Of a DNA stretch of 64,000 nt, positions 1-10,273 are shown in pieces. The first letter of the stretch is position 1. Each line of letters starts with the position of its first letter. A program made the translations under genes and the position numbers. Source of the stretch: CAIKMD01 sp036501365 (GTDB taxonomy: Bacteria > Pseudomonadota > Alphaproteobacteria > ATCC43930 > CGMCC-115725); NCBI GenBank assembly GCA_036501365.1, contig DASYAL010000028.1:1-64000 (forward strand), given 5' to 3'. The notes under the pieces were generated by a model. The model was not told the origin of the DNA and made no database searches. It saw only the letters and a list, made by a program, of their open reading frames with translations.

Positions 1-9
1 GGCGCTGCG

Positions 10-1743
<1,734 letters not shown>

Positions 1744-1761
1744 CGCGATTGTCCTTTCAGG

Positions 1762-1980
1762 TCATCGGCCCGGTCCGAACAGACCATCGAAAAGATCGCC
1801 GAACCATGCCTCGAACACGTCGAGCTCGGCGACCGTGATCGGCACAGGGTCGGGCCAATCGTCCGCGACGGTCCACGCCGATAGATCGTGCTTCACCGGT
1901 CGACCGATACGAGGCCAGGGCTCGGTCGGAATGTAAAGGTCATCGGGCAAAATGCCCAGGCTGGCACGCGGGCGAGACAT
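1762..1980 (-). CDS. Small hypothetical protein upstream of the recombinase
   Basis: A 72-residue acidic, tryptophan-rich protein (MSRPRASLGILPDDLYIPTE at its N-terminus, WPDPVPITVAELDVFEAWF near the end) with no family I recognise. Its stop overlaps the ribosome-binding region of the recombinase, 18 nt before that start, which suggests co-transcription and translational coupling. Small ORFs in this position are common in elements carrying large serine recombinases, where some act as accessory or directionality factors; nothing in this sequence proves such a role. A longer form starting with GTG at 2001 is possible. I favour ATG 1980 because no strong Shine-Dalgarno site separates the two choices. 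Confidence 0.5.
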   Translation of the reverse strand: MSRPRASLGILPDDLYIPTEPWPRIGRPVKHDLSAWTVADDWPDPVPITVAELDVFEAWFGDLFDGLFGPGR

Positions 1981-2328
1981 CCCGACAGGATCGCCCCGCA
2001 CGTCTCCGGGACGAACGGCCGATCGCTATCCCATAGCCCGCTTCCTCCTCCCGGCCGTCCTGCGGCGCTGGCCGATGGCGGTTTCGATGTTGATTTGATT
2101 GAAGTTTTGGCCGAAACGTATGGCAAGGGCCTTCCGACGGATGGCCGAAAAGCTCAATCACTCCAATCCACTGCGAGCGCCGGATGGCGTCGCTTTTCCC
2201 TTGCCGTCCCCGTCCAACGATGTGGTCCAACGCATGATTGAGTATTTTGAGTTCCATCGATACCGTGCTGCCAAGCGAGTGCGTCGCATATGCCCTTCGG
2301 AATTGCTGAAGTAGTGGCTGGTATCATC
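1981..2328. other. Non-coding or unresolved stretch between recombinase unit and lipoprotein gene
   Basis: About 350 bases between two divergent genes. Short ORFs exist on both strands (for example 2099-2314 on the plus strand, ending in a basic segment), but none has a convincing start signal or a recognisable family. The right half (about 2085-2260) is visibly richer in A and T than the rest of the window. It probably holds the promoters of the divergent units; I could not assign one with confidence. No repeat of the tRNA-Ser 3' end was seen here. Confidence 0.3.
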
Positions 2329-3165
2329 ATGCGAGTTCGTCAGGTTTTGTCGTCGTGCACGCTGGCAATGGCAACCGCCGTGATCGCACTTGCGTTGGTC
2401 GGGTGTGCCGATCCGCCGCCGCGCTTTCTCGATCCGAAGGTGGCGACCAGCCTCCACACTATCGCCCTGGCGGTGCCGCCCGAGCCCAGGGTCGGGTATT
2501 CTCTTCTGAGCAGCAGCGGCCTTACGGCGATTGCCCTTTCGATGACCACCGGGAAGCCGGCTGATCTTAACTCTCAGAGAGCAGTTGCAGACGTGAGTGC
2601 GCACCGTAAAGAGTTTGACCTCGCCATGTCGCAACAGAATCTGCATCTTGGAATCGACCTCCAAGCTTCTCTGTTGCGGGTCCTTGAAGCGGACGGGTAC
2701 AAGACCTCGGTGACGAGGGTCAATCAAGATAAAAAGGGCGATATTATTTTAGATAACGTCGGGGATTTGAATTCGGATGCTGTTCTCTATGCTTTGATCA
2801 TCGGCGCTGGGTACAGCGATGGTCTTGATGGAGGTCCGTTCGCACCCGAAACCAAAGTAAGGATTCAATTGATCGACAGAAAGTCGAAAAAGATCCTTCT
2901 TGAACGGTGGTATCTCTATGACGCCTACGCTTCACCCGAGCCCCAAACAATCACCGCTGCAGGGGGCGGCACCGTCACAGCTACAAGCGAGGCAGCGATG
3001 TTGGACATGACCGTTTTGCGGCCATCGGCAGCCTATCGGTTCGCTTCCTACGATAAGGTTCTCTCGAACCCCGCCTTAGCCGCTGACGGCCTGCGCGCGG
3101 CGACCCCGTTAATCTCGGACGACCTTGGCAAAACATTCGCGAAGGGACAGACGGCCAGCCCTTAA
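2329..3165 (+). CDS. Hypothetical outer- or inner-membrane lipoprotein
   Basis: A 278-residue protein starting at ATG 2329. A short basic N-terminus (MRVRQ) is followed by a hydrophobic segment and a lipobox LVGC, so Cys26 would be lipidated and the protein exported and anchored. The rest has no domain I recognise. It contains a possible beta-rich segment with VLYALIIGAGY and a charged stretch RIQLIDRKSKKILLERWYLY around residues 165-200. Codon use is unlike the neighbours: AAA, GAT, ATT and TTA are frequent (for example around 2730-2770), so it may be cargo of the element whose recombinase lies to the left. A longer reading starting at 2290 would place 13 extra residues before the signal peptide and is less likely. 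Confidence 0.75.
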   Translation: MRVRQVLSSCTLAMATAVIALALVGCADPPPRFLDPKVATSLHTIALAVPPEPRVGYSLLSSSGLTAIALSMTTGKPADLNSQRAVADVSAHRKEFDLAMSQQNLHLGIDLQASLLRVLEADGYKTSVTRVNQDKKGDIILDNVGDLNSDAVLYALIIGAGYSDGLDGGPFAPETKVRIQLIDRKSKKILLERWYLYDAYASPEPQTITAAGGGTVTATSEAAMLDMTVLRPSAAYRFASYDKVLSNPALAADGLRAATPLISDDLGKTFAKGQTASP

Positions 3166-3324
3166 GCCCATGGTTGCTATCAGAGGGCTATAGCGTAGAC
3201 ATAGTTCTCATCATCGTCGGTCGTGGCCCGCCAGCTGCCGTCCGCGAATGGTCGTCGACTTCGGCTCAAGCGCTTTCCGGCGCCCTGATCGCCTCCGCGC
3301 CGGCAATCGTCGCCGGATTTGCCA

Positions 3325-4401
3325 TCAAGCGCCGAGCCGAGGCTCGCGGTGGCGCAGCTTCGGCATGACTTCGTTGGCGAAAAGCCGAAGCGAGCGCTGC
3401 GCCTGATCGAAGCTGATGCCGCCGAAGAAGAATGTGCAATCGCACTGGGTAAAGCCCATCGCATCCTGCGCGCGCTCCAGCAACGAGACGCATTCGTCGG
3501 GCGTGCAGGCGATCTGGCGCAGCTCGGCGACCATCCGCTCGGTGTCCAAAAGCTCCTCCATCGCCTTGCGCCTGTTTTCGGCGATGACGCCGGTGGCGGT
3601 GCGCCCGAGGCGCTCGTTGGTGTGCGTGGTCGCCTCGATGTAACGGCGCCACGCGTTGCCGGCGATGTCGCGCGCCTCTTGCTTGCTCTCGGCCAGAACG
3701 CAGTGATAGTGGGCGGCGAGATTCCATTTCCCCTTGGGGTGGCCCGCTTTGTCCCACGCCTCGCGGTAGATGCGATTGAGTTCAACGAGGTTCTGCACGC
3801 TGTGATAGACGACGGTGAGGACATTGAAGCCCTTTTGGCCCGCCCATTCGAAGCTTGACGGCGTGCGGGTGCAGGAGACCCAGATGGGCGGATGCGGGCG
3901 CTGCTCGGGCTTTGGCCAGAGCTCGAGATTTTCATATTGATAGAAGCGCCCGTTGTGATTGAAGGGCTCGCCGCTCCAGGCCTTCAAGATGACGTCGAGC
4001 TGCTCGCGCATGCGCTCGTTGCTGTCCTCGCGCGGCACATGCAAGCGGGCGTAGTCGAATTCCACGAAGCCACGGCCGATGCCGAACTCGACACGCCCGC
4101 TCGACATCAAGTCGACCATGGCGAGTTGCTCGGCGATCTCGATCGGGCTGTGGAGCGGCAGGACGACGATCGATGTGCCGAGCCGGACGCGCTGCGTGCG
4201 TTGCGACAGCGCCGCGAGGAGCGTGGGCGGGGAGGGGATAATTCCGCCGTAAGCGTCGAAATGATGCTCGTTTGCCCACAACGAGTCGAAACCGAGCGCT
4301 TCGCTTTCGGCCAGGAGGTCGAGCCAGCGACGCATGAGGAGGCCGGCGCTGCCGTCGACGTCGGGAAAAAAAGTCGGCAGACAAAAGTGGCCGAACTTCA
4401 T
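3325..4401 (-). CDS. LLM-class flavin-dependent oxidoreductase (luciferase-like monooxygenase)
   Basis: A 358-residue TIM-barrel flavin enzyme of the bacterial luciferase-like family, whose members use reduced FMN, usually supplied by a separate reductase, to oxygenate small substrates. Family hallmarks are ANEHHFDAYGG near residue 45, RVRLGTSIVVLPLHSPIEIAEQLA (about 75-100), the GRVEFGIGRGF loop and RPHPPIWVSCT in the middle. Length fits the family (330-380). The start chosen is ATG 4401 (MKFGHFCLP), because the family begins directly with the first beta strand; an upstream in-frame start adds only six residues. It is divergent from the MFS transporter gene across 97 nt, which suggests a shared regulatory region and perhaps a shared substrate. 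The substrate cannot be told from sequence. Confidence 0.88.
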   Translation of the reverse strand: MKFGHFCLPTFFPDVDGSAGLLMRRWLDLLAESEALGFDSLWANEHHFDAYGGIIPSPPTLLAALSQRTQRVRLGTSIVVLPLHSPIEIAEQLAMVDLMSSGRVEFGIGRGFVEFDYARLHVPREDSNERMREQLDVILKAWSGEPFNHNGRFYQYENLELWPKPEQRPHPPIWVSCTRTPSSFEWAGQKGFNVLTVVYHSVQNLVELNRIYREAWDKAGHPKGKWNLAAHYHCVLAESKQEARDIAGNAWRRYIEATTHTNERLGRTATGVIAENRRKAMEELLDTERMVAELRQIACTPDECVSLLERAQDAMGFTQCDCTFFFGGISFDQAQRSLRLFANEVMPKLRHREPRLGA

Positions 4402-4498
4402 GACGCATCCCTCCCGCATCCCTTAACTTCCGATTCTATTACTACTCGCCCCGGGATAGACTGTCATCCAAAGGCCGGACGGTTTTAAGGGGAGGACG

Positions 4499-5932
4499 AT
4501 GCAGAGCGATATCGCAGTTGGTGGCGTTGCCGGAAGCCGCGCCCATACCTTTTCTTCGGCGTCGCTGACCGAGCAGCGCGGCGATATCATTGCGCGCCTC
4601 GAGCGGTTGCCTTTCTCGCACCTGCACCTGCGCCTCGCGGCGATCTTGTCCATCGGGACGTTCTTCGACGCCTTCGACGCGATCTGCATCGCCGTGGCGC
4701 TCACCGTGATCTTCACCACGTTGCATATAGGATTTTTCGACGCCGGGCTGGTCTTCAGCTCGGCCTATGTCGGTCAGTTTGTCGGCGCCTGGGGGTTCGG
4801 GTTTCTCAGCGAGCGCTACGGGCGAAAGAACGCGTTTATCAGCGCGTTATTCCTCTACGGAATCCTGAGCATCGCAACGGCGCTTGCCTGGAACCTCGAA
4901 AGCCTTGTCGCGATCCGCGTGGTTCAGGGTCTCGGGCTCGGCGGCGAGATCCCGGCGGCCGCCGTGCTGATCAACGAAATGCTGCGCAGCCAGAAGCGTG
5001 GCCGGATCAGCATGATCTATCAAACCGTCTTTCAATGGGGCGCGCTTCTCACCCCCATTATCGGCCTGTTGTTCTTCAATATTTTCGGACAAGGCCTGGG
5101 CTGGCGTCTGATGTTCGTGTTCGGCGGCATTCCCGCTCTTGCTGCGATCTATGCCTGGTTCGTCTTGCCGGAATCGCCACGCTGGCTCGCCGATCGCGGC
5201 CGCTACGACGAGGCGGACGAGATCGTCCGAGAGATGGAGGAGCAAAAATGGCCGCAGCCGCTGCAAGCGCTGCAACGGATGACGCCCCCGCCGCTCGAGC
5301 ATTTGCGGTTCGGCGAATTGTTCGGCGGCATCTATCTCCGGCGCACGCTGATGGTTTGGACCGCCTGGCTGTGCGCGTTCTTCGTCGCCTACGGCTACAG
5401 CCTTTGGCTGCCGACGCTTTATGTGAAGATCGGTGGCCTGCCGGTGAACGACGCGTTGGCGTTGTCGATCGTTCCCTGGATCTTCAACATGACGCTGATG
5501 TATTGCAGCGCGATGGTCATCGATCGCATCGGCCGTAAGCCGATCTTCGTCTTCGGTTTCCTTTCGATCATCGTCGCCGGTTTCGGCGGCGCCCTCATCG
5601 TCGCTTATTGGCACACGACGGTTTGGCAGGTCCTGTTCGGTGTCGGCCTCCTGCTCGGGATCGGCACCTCGCTGTGCACGACGATGCTCTTCACCTATAC
5701 GTCGGAGCTCTATCCGACCCGGATGCGGGGCCTTGGCGTGGCGGCGGGCAGCGGCATGCTGCGGCTGGCGGCGGTGATCGCGCCTGCGGCCGTCGGCGCG
5801 CTGCTCGGCTCGGGCTTCGGGATCGACAGCGTCTTCCTGATGTTCGGCGTCGCCGGGCTGATCGGCGCCGCGGTGCTTGCCTCCTTCGGCATCGAGACCA
5901 AGCAGCAGAGCCTCGAGACGCTGTCTCCCTAA
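4499..5932 (+). CDS. MFS transporter, sugar/organic-acid porter type
   Basis: A 477-residue inner-membrane importer with 12 predicted membrane helices. Major facilitator signatures are visible: GFLSERYGRKN in the loop between helices 2 and 3 (about residues 101-111), PESPRWL after helix 6 (about 224-230) and DRIGRKP between helices 8 and 9 (about 341-347). The combination is typical of the metabolite:H+ and sugar-porter families, whose members take up sugars or aromatic acids with protons. The start at ATG 4499 is supported by the strong upstream AAGGGGAGG. It is transcribed divergently from the flavin monooxygenase, and its stop codon overlaps, tail to tail, the stop of the molybdenum hydroxylase gene. 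Substrate unknown. Confidence 0.9.
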   Translation: MQSDIAVGGVAGSRAHTFSSASLTEQRGDIIARLERLPFSHLHLRLAAILSIGTFFDAFDAICIAVALTVIFTTLHIGFFDAGLVFSSAYVGQFVGAWGFGFLSERYGRKNAFISALFLYGILSIATALAWNLESLVAIRVVQGLGLGGEIPAAAVLINEMLRSQKRGRISMIYQTVFQWGALLTPIIGLLFFNIFGQGLGWRLMFVFGGIPALAAIYAWFVLPESPRWLADRGRYDEADEIVREMEEQKWPQPLQALQRMTPPPLEHLRFGELFGGIYLRRTLMVWTAWLCAFFVAYGYSLWLPTLYVKIGGLPVNDALALSIVPWIFNMTLMYCSAMVIDRIGRKPIFVFGFLSIIVAGFGGALIVAYWHTTVWQVLFGVGLLLGIGTSLCTTMLFTYTSELYPTRMRGLGVAAGSGMLRLAAVIAPAAVGALLGSGFGIDSVFLMFGVAGLIGAAVLASFGIETKQQSLETLSP

Positions 5933-8262
5933 GCGGGCGCGCGCGCCGTCTTGATCGCGCGCCAGACCTTCTCGGGCGTCGCCGGCATGTCGATATGGGT
6001 AATGCCGAGCGGCGCGAGCGCGTCGACCACCGCGTTCATGATGCAGGCGAGCGCGCCGACATTGCCGGCTTCGCCCGCGCCCTTGACGCCGAGCGGGTTG
6101 TTCTTCGTCGGCACGGGGTTGTTCGCGCATTCGAACGCGCACATGTTGTCGGCGCGCGGCATGCCGTAGTCGAGGAACGAACCGCTCAACAGCTGGCCGT
6201 TCTCGTCGTAGACGATCGCTTCGCTGAAAGCCTGACCGACGCCTTGACCGATGCCGCCATGGATCTGCCCCTCGAGCGTCAGCTTGTTGATCACCGTGCC
6301 GACATCGTCGACGACGCAATAGCGCACGATCTCCGCGCGTCCGGTCCCGGGGTCGATTTCAACCTCGCAGACCTGGCAGCCGTTCGGGAAGGTCGGGGTG
6401 GGCGGATGCGGATGGAACACGCCGGTCTCGAACAGGCCGAGCTCGACGCCGGGCGCTTGTCGGCGCGGATCGAACGAGGCGCGGACGACATCCTTCAGCG
6501 CGATGGTGCGATCGGTCCCGGCGACGCGGAAAGCGCCGGCCTTGAACTCGATATCGGCATCGGCGGCTTCGAGAAGATGCGCCGCGGTCAGCCGCGCCTT
6601 GGCGATCACCTTGTCGGATGCGACCACGGCGGCGGCGCTGCCGAGCGCGGCGGAGCGGGACGAGTAGGTGCCCCAGCCATAGGGTATGGCGTCGGTATCG
6701 CCGGTCACCACGCGGATGTCGTCGGCGTCGATGCCAAGGCGGTCGGAAATGATCACCTTGTACATCGTCTCGTGGCCCTGACCCTGCGGGATCGAGCCGA
6801 CCGCGACGGTGACGCAGCCGGCCGCATCGAATTTGAGGCTGACGACCTCGCCGTCCGCTTGCCCGGTTTGCTCGACGAAGTTGGCGATGCCGATTCCGCG
6901 CAGCCGGCCGCGCGCCGCCGCCGCCGCGCGGCGCGTCTCGAAGCCGGCGTAGTCGGCGGTGGCGAGCGCTTGGCTCATATTGCGCGGGAAGTCGCCGCAG
7001 TCATAGGTGAAGGTGAGGCCCGTCTTGAACGGCATCGCCTGCGACGGGATCAGGTTCCGCCGGCGGATTTCCGCGCGATCGAGGCCGATCTCGCGCGCGG
7101 CGGTGTCGATGAGGCGCTCGAGGACATAGGTCGCTTCCGGGCGCCCGGCGCCGCGATAGGGGCCGATCGGCGCGGTGTTGGTGAACACGGCCGATGCCTC
7201 GACGTAGATCGCCGGGGTGGTGTAGAGACCGGCCAGGCCGCCGAGATGATTCGATGGCGAGACCGGCGCACCGGCGCCGAGATAAGCGCCGACGCCGCAG
7301 ACATTGTCGAACCGCATGGCGAGGAATCGTCCTTCGGCGTCGAGCGCCAGCGCGGCCTCGGTCGTCTGGTCGCGATCATGGCTGTCGCTGAGATGCCCCT
7401 CGCTGCGCTCGCAGACCCATTTGACGGGGCGTCGGACACGCGCCGAAGCCCAGAGACAAGCCAGATATTCCGGGTAACCGCCGGTCTTCATGCCGAAGCT
7501 GCCGCCGATGTCGCCGGTGACGACCCGGACCTTGTGCTCGGGCACCTTGAACACATGCTCGGCGAGGTTGTGGCGCAAGCCCCAGGCGCGCTGCGTTCCG
7601 CCGTAGAGCGTGTAGCGATCCTCGGCCGGGACGTAGTGCCCGACACAGGCGCGCGGCTCCATCGTGTTGGCGGTGACCCGATTGATGCGCAGCCGCAACC
7701 GCGTGACATGCGCGGCTTTGGCGAACGCAGCCTCGACCGCGCGTGCATCGCCGGCCTTGAAGAAAAAGCTCTCGTTGTCGCTGCAGCCCTCGTGCAGCAT
7801 GGGTGCGCCCGACGCCCGGGCGCGCGTCGCGTCGGTGAGTACCGGCAGCGGCTCGTACTCGATGACCACCCGCTCGGCCGCGTCCCGGGCGGCATCGAGC
7901 GTTTCGGCGACGACCATCGCGATCGGGTCGCCAACCATGCGCGCACGATCGCGGACCAGTGCAGGCCGCAGCGGCTGGAACAGAGGCGAGCCATCGCGGC
8001 GGGTGCGCGGATAGCCGGGCGGCGCGTCGCCAAAACCTTCCTCGCGCCAATCCTGACCGGTGAGCACCGCGAGCACGCCGGGCATCTGTTGCGCCGCGCG
8101 CACGTCGATACCGGTGATGCGCGCATGAGCATGCGGCGACCGCACAAAGACCGCATGCGCCATGTGGGGCAAGGCGAAGTCGGCGGCGTAGCGTCCTCCG
8201 CCGCGCAGAAGGCGAGGATCTTCCGTTCGCGGGATCGACTGGCTTAGCGCGAACTGGCCCAT
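5929..8262 (-). CDS. Xanthine dehydrogenase-family molybdopterin-binding large subunit
   Basis: A 777-residue molybdenum hydroxylase large subunit (CoxL/XdhB-like) that would hydroxylate an aldehyde or heterocycle at a Mo-MCD centre. It starts directly with the aldehyde-oxidase a/b hammerhead domain (DPRLLRGGGRYAADF) and continues with the two Mo-binding domains: GGSFGMKTG (about 250), GPYRGAGRPEA (about 367) and the catalytic GVKGAGEAG with its conserved Glu (about 728). The active-site loop is PYRGAGR, not the AYRCSFR of form I CO dehydrogenase, so a CO-oxidising role is unlikely. The partner FAD (CoxM) and 2Fe-2S (CoxS) subunits are not in this window; they are normally adjacent, so the partners must be elsewhere or the subunit is an orphan. 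The 3' end overlaps the convergent MFS gene by 4 nt. Confidence 0.93.
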   Translation of the reverse strand: MGQFALSQSIPRTEDPRLLRGGGRYAADFALPHMAHAVFVRSPHAHARITGIDVRAAQQMPGVLAVLTGQDWREEGFGDAPPGYPRTRRDGSPLFQPLRPALVRDRARMVGDPIAMVVAETLDAARDAAERVVIEYEPLPVLTDATRARASGAPMLHEGCSDNESFFFKAGDARAVEAAFAKAAHVTRLRLRINRVTANTMEPRACVGHYVPAEDRYTLYGGTQRAWGLRHNLAEHVFKVPEHKVRVVTGDIGGSFGMKTGGYPEYLACLWASARVRRPVKWVCERSEGHLSDSHDRDQTTEAALALDAEGRFLAMRFDNVCGVGAYLGAGAPVSPSNHLGGLAGLYTTPAIYVEASAVFTNTAPIGPYRGAGRPEATYVLERLIDTAAREIGLDRAEIRRRNLIPSQAMPFKTGLTFTYDCGDFPRNMSQALATADYAGFETRRAAAAARGRLRGIGIANFVEQTGQADGEVVSLKFDAAGCVTVAVGSIPQGQGHETMYKVIISDRLGIDADDIRVVTGDTDAIPYGWGTYSSRSAALGSAAAVVASDKVIAKARLTAAHLLEAADADIEFKAGAFRVAGTDRTIALKDVVRASFDPRRQAPGVELGLFETGVFHPHPPTPTFPNGCQVCEVEIDPGTGRAEIVRYCVVDDVGTVINKLTLEGQIHGGIGQGVGQAFSEAIVYDENGQLLSGSFLDYGMPRADNMCAFECANNPVPTKNNPLGVKGAGEAGNVGALACIMNAVVDALAPLGITHIDMPATPEKVWRAIKTARAPA

Positions 8263-8402
8263 GAATTCGTTTCCTCCCGCCCAAATCCTCGCTTGCCGAG
8301 GACCGAGAAGTCAATGCAGCCGTCCGGCCTGGCAAGCGGCTTCGCGTCTTGCGCAGCCTGCGATATGGTCGTGCCCACGCCGCCGAGAGGAAATTGAAGG
8401 CG

Positions 8403-9494
8403 ATGAACGACCAGAATGATGCGAACGCACCGCTCGTCCTCGCCAAAACCGGTTGGCTGTACGCCGGCGGACACGTCGAGACCATCGACAACAAGCCATA
8501 CACCGTCGGCCAGATCTATGCCGAATACATGATCCCGGCCGAACAGCGCTGCCCTTATCCGGTGATCATGGTGCATGGCGGCACGATGTCGGGCACCAAT
8601 TACACCGGCACGCCGGATGGGCGCGAAGGCTGGGCGCAGAATTTTGTCCGCGCCGGCTACGCGGTCTACGTCGTCGATCAGGTGGGCAAGGGTCGCTCGG
8701 CCTATTTTCCGAGCGTTTACGGTGCAAAAGCAGCCACCGACAGGACGAACAACCAATCGCGTTACGTCGCGCAGGAAAAATTCAAGCTGTGGCCGCAGGC
8801 GCATCTCCACACGCAATGGCCGGGCGACGGTTCGCTCGACGATCCGGCGGTGCAGCAGCTGGTGGCCTCGCAGCTTCCGTCGATCAGGGATTTCCATCGC
8901 CAGCAAGAGCTCAATACCGCCGCGCTTATCGCGCTGATTGATAGGATCGGCCCGTCGATCCTGATGGTGCACTCGCAAGCGGGCGCGTTCGGCTGGCCGG
9001 TCGCCGACGCGCGGCCCGACAAGGTGAAGGCGCTGCTCGCCATCGAACCGAATGGGCCGCCGTTCTATCCGGTCTCCTTCGTCGGCGCGCCCGATTGGTT
9101 CAAATACGGCGATACCGCCGCGCTGCGTTACGGTATCACCGATGTGCCGCTCACCTACGATCCGCCGGTGAAAGATCCGTCCGAGCTCAAGATCCTGCAG
9201 CAGGACAAGGCCGATGCGCCCGATCTCGTGCGCGGCTATCTGCAAAGCGCGCCGGCGCGGCGGCTGCCCAATCTACAGAAGGTGCCGATCCTGATCGTTA
9301 CCGCGGAGGCGTCGTATCACGCGCCTTACGATCATTGCACGGTTAACTATCTGCGCCAGGCCGGCGTCGAGCCGCATTGGATGAAGCTGGCCGATCACGG
9401 CGTCCGCGGCAACAGCCACGTGCTGATGATGGAGAAGAACAGCCAGGACATCGCCGAACTCATCATTGCCTGGACGGATCGGGCGATCGCTTGA
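8403..9494 (+). CDS. Alpha/beta-fold hydrolase (esterase-like)
   Basis: A 363-residue hydrolase with the alpha/beta fold. The oxyanion-side motif VHGGTMSGTNY lies near residue 57, the nucleophile elbow HSQAG places the catalytic serine near residue 191, and the likely catalytic histidine lies in ADHGVRGNSH near 332-339. No signal peptide is visible, so it should be cytoplasmic. The start chosen is ATG 8403 (MNDQND), preceded by GAGAGGAAAT; a longer ORF upstream lacks a good ribosome site. It is divergent from the molybdenum hydroxylase and convergent with the SDR gene (31-nt gap). Family members cleave esters of small acids or act on lactones; the substrate here is unknown. Confidence 0.85.
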   Translation: MNDQNDANAPLVLAKTGWLYAGGHVETIDNKPYTVGQIYAEYMIPAEQRCPYPVIMVHGGTMSGTNYTGTPDGREGWAQNFVRAGYAVYVVDQVGKGRSAYFPSVYGAKAATDRTNNQSRYVAQEKFKLWPQAHLHTQWPGDGSLDDPAVQQLVASQLPSIRDFHRQQELNTAALIALIDRIGPSILMVHSQAGAFGWPVADARPDKVKALLAIEPNGPPFYPVSFVGAPDWFKYGDTAALRYGITDVPLTYDPPVKDPSELKILQQDKADAPDLVRGYLQSAPARRLPNLQKVPILIVTAEASYHAPYDHCTVNYLRQAGVEPHWMKLADHGVRGNSHVLMMEKNSQDIAELIIAWTDRAIA

Positions 9495-9525
9495 TGTCGT
9501 TGCGACCGGACGAGAATCCGTGCCG

Positions 9526-10260
9526 TCAGCTTCGGCCCAGGAACGGCATACCGATCGGCAGGACGAAAGCCTCCATCAAATTGGTTTCGTCGGGCAGCCG
9601 CGCGATCAGCAGCGCGATCTCGCCGATCTCGTCGGCCTGCATCATTTGCGTCGGCGGTCGCTTCGGCGCCGCCGCGTCGCGGGCCAAGTGGCTCTCGGTC
9701 ACGCCCGGATCGATGATCGAGACGGTGATGCCGTGCTCGCGCCCATCGAGAGCCATCGATTGCGTGATGCCGTGGAGGCCGAACTTGGCGGCGGCATAGC
9801 CGATCGTATGCGGGCGCGGGCGGCGCGACGAGACGCTGCCGATGTTGATGATCCTGCCGCGCTTCTGCTTGACCATGATGCGCATCGCTTCGCGCCCGCA
9901 AAGAAACGGGCCGGTCAGCATGGTGTCGATCGATCGCCGCCAGTCCGCGAGGCTGAGCTCGACGGTCGGTATGTGATCCGCAAGCCCGGCGTTGTTGACC
10001 AGGATATCGACGCGACCATAGGCGGCCATCGTCCGCTCGAAGAGCTGCACGACGTGCGGCTCGGATGTTACGTCCGCCGGGCAGACCAGCGCCGTTCCGC
10101 CGCTCTCCGTGATCTCGCGCGCGACCGTCTCGAGCTTATCGACCGAGCGCGCCGCGAGAACGGTCTTGATCCCGGCACCGGCAAACTTCCGGCAAATCGC
10201 CGCCCCGATACCGGAGCTCGCGCCCGTGACGACAGCGACGCGCTCCGACATATCCTTCAT
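9526..10260 (-). CDS. SDR-family oxidoreductase
   Basis: A 244-residue classical short-chain dehydrogenase/reductase. The NAD(P)-binding motif TGASSGIG is at residues 12-19, NNAG at 89-92, and the catalytic residues Ser142, Tyr155 and Lys159 (Y-AAA-K) are all present, so it should be an active alcohol dehydrogenase or ketoreductase. The basic residue at the end of beta-2 (AARS) suggests NADPH preference. The start ATG 10260 has a good GAGGAG upstream. It lies 13 nt downstream of the exported amidohydrolase gene on the same strand, so the two probably share a transcript, although one enzyme is cytoplasmic and the other apparently periplasmic. Confidence 0.92.
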   Translation of the reverse strand: MKDMSERVAVVTGASSGIGAAICRKFAGAGIKTVLAARSVDKLETVAREITESGGTALVCPADVTSEPHVVQLFERTMAAYGRVDILVNNAGLADHIPTVELSLADWRRSIDTMLTGPFLCGREAMRIMVKQKRGRIINIGSVSSRRPRPHTIGYAAAKFGLHGITQSMALDGREHGITVSIIDPGVTESHLARDAAAPKRPPTQMMQADEIGEIALLIARLPDETNLMEAFVLPIGMPFLGRS

Positions 10261-10273
10261 CGTGATCGACTCC

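Noticed and set aside
2099..2314. 71-codon plus-strand ORF with a basic C-terminus upstream of the lipoprotein
   Set aside because: No ribosome site, no known family, and other short ORFs of equal quality overlap it on both strands.
3180..3324. Minus-strand reading ending WRATTDDDENYVYAIAL, a possible gene remnant
   Set aside because: It has no family match I recognise, and the frame continues as a shadow of the flavin monooxygenase gene; too little evidence for a pseudogene.
5608..8247. 879-codon open frame on the plus strand opposite the molybdenum hydroxylase gene
   Set aside because: It is Arg/Ala/Asp-rich, lacks any domain and mirrors a clearly functional gene; such antisense frames are normal in high-GC DNA.
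5929..8262. Assignment of the molybdenum subunit as CO dehydrogenase CoxL
   Set aside because: The active-site loop is PYRGAGR, without the Cys of form I AYRCSFR, and the coxM and coxS genes are absent.
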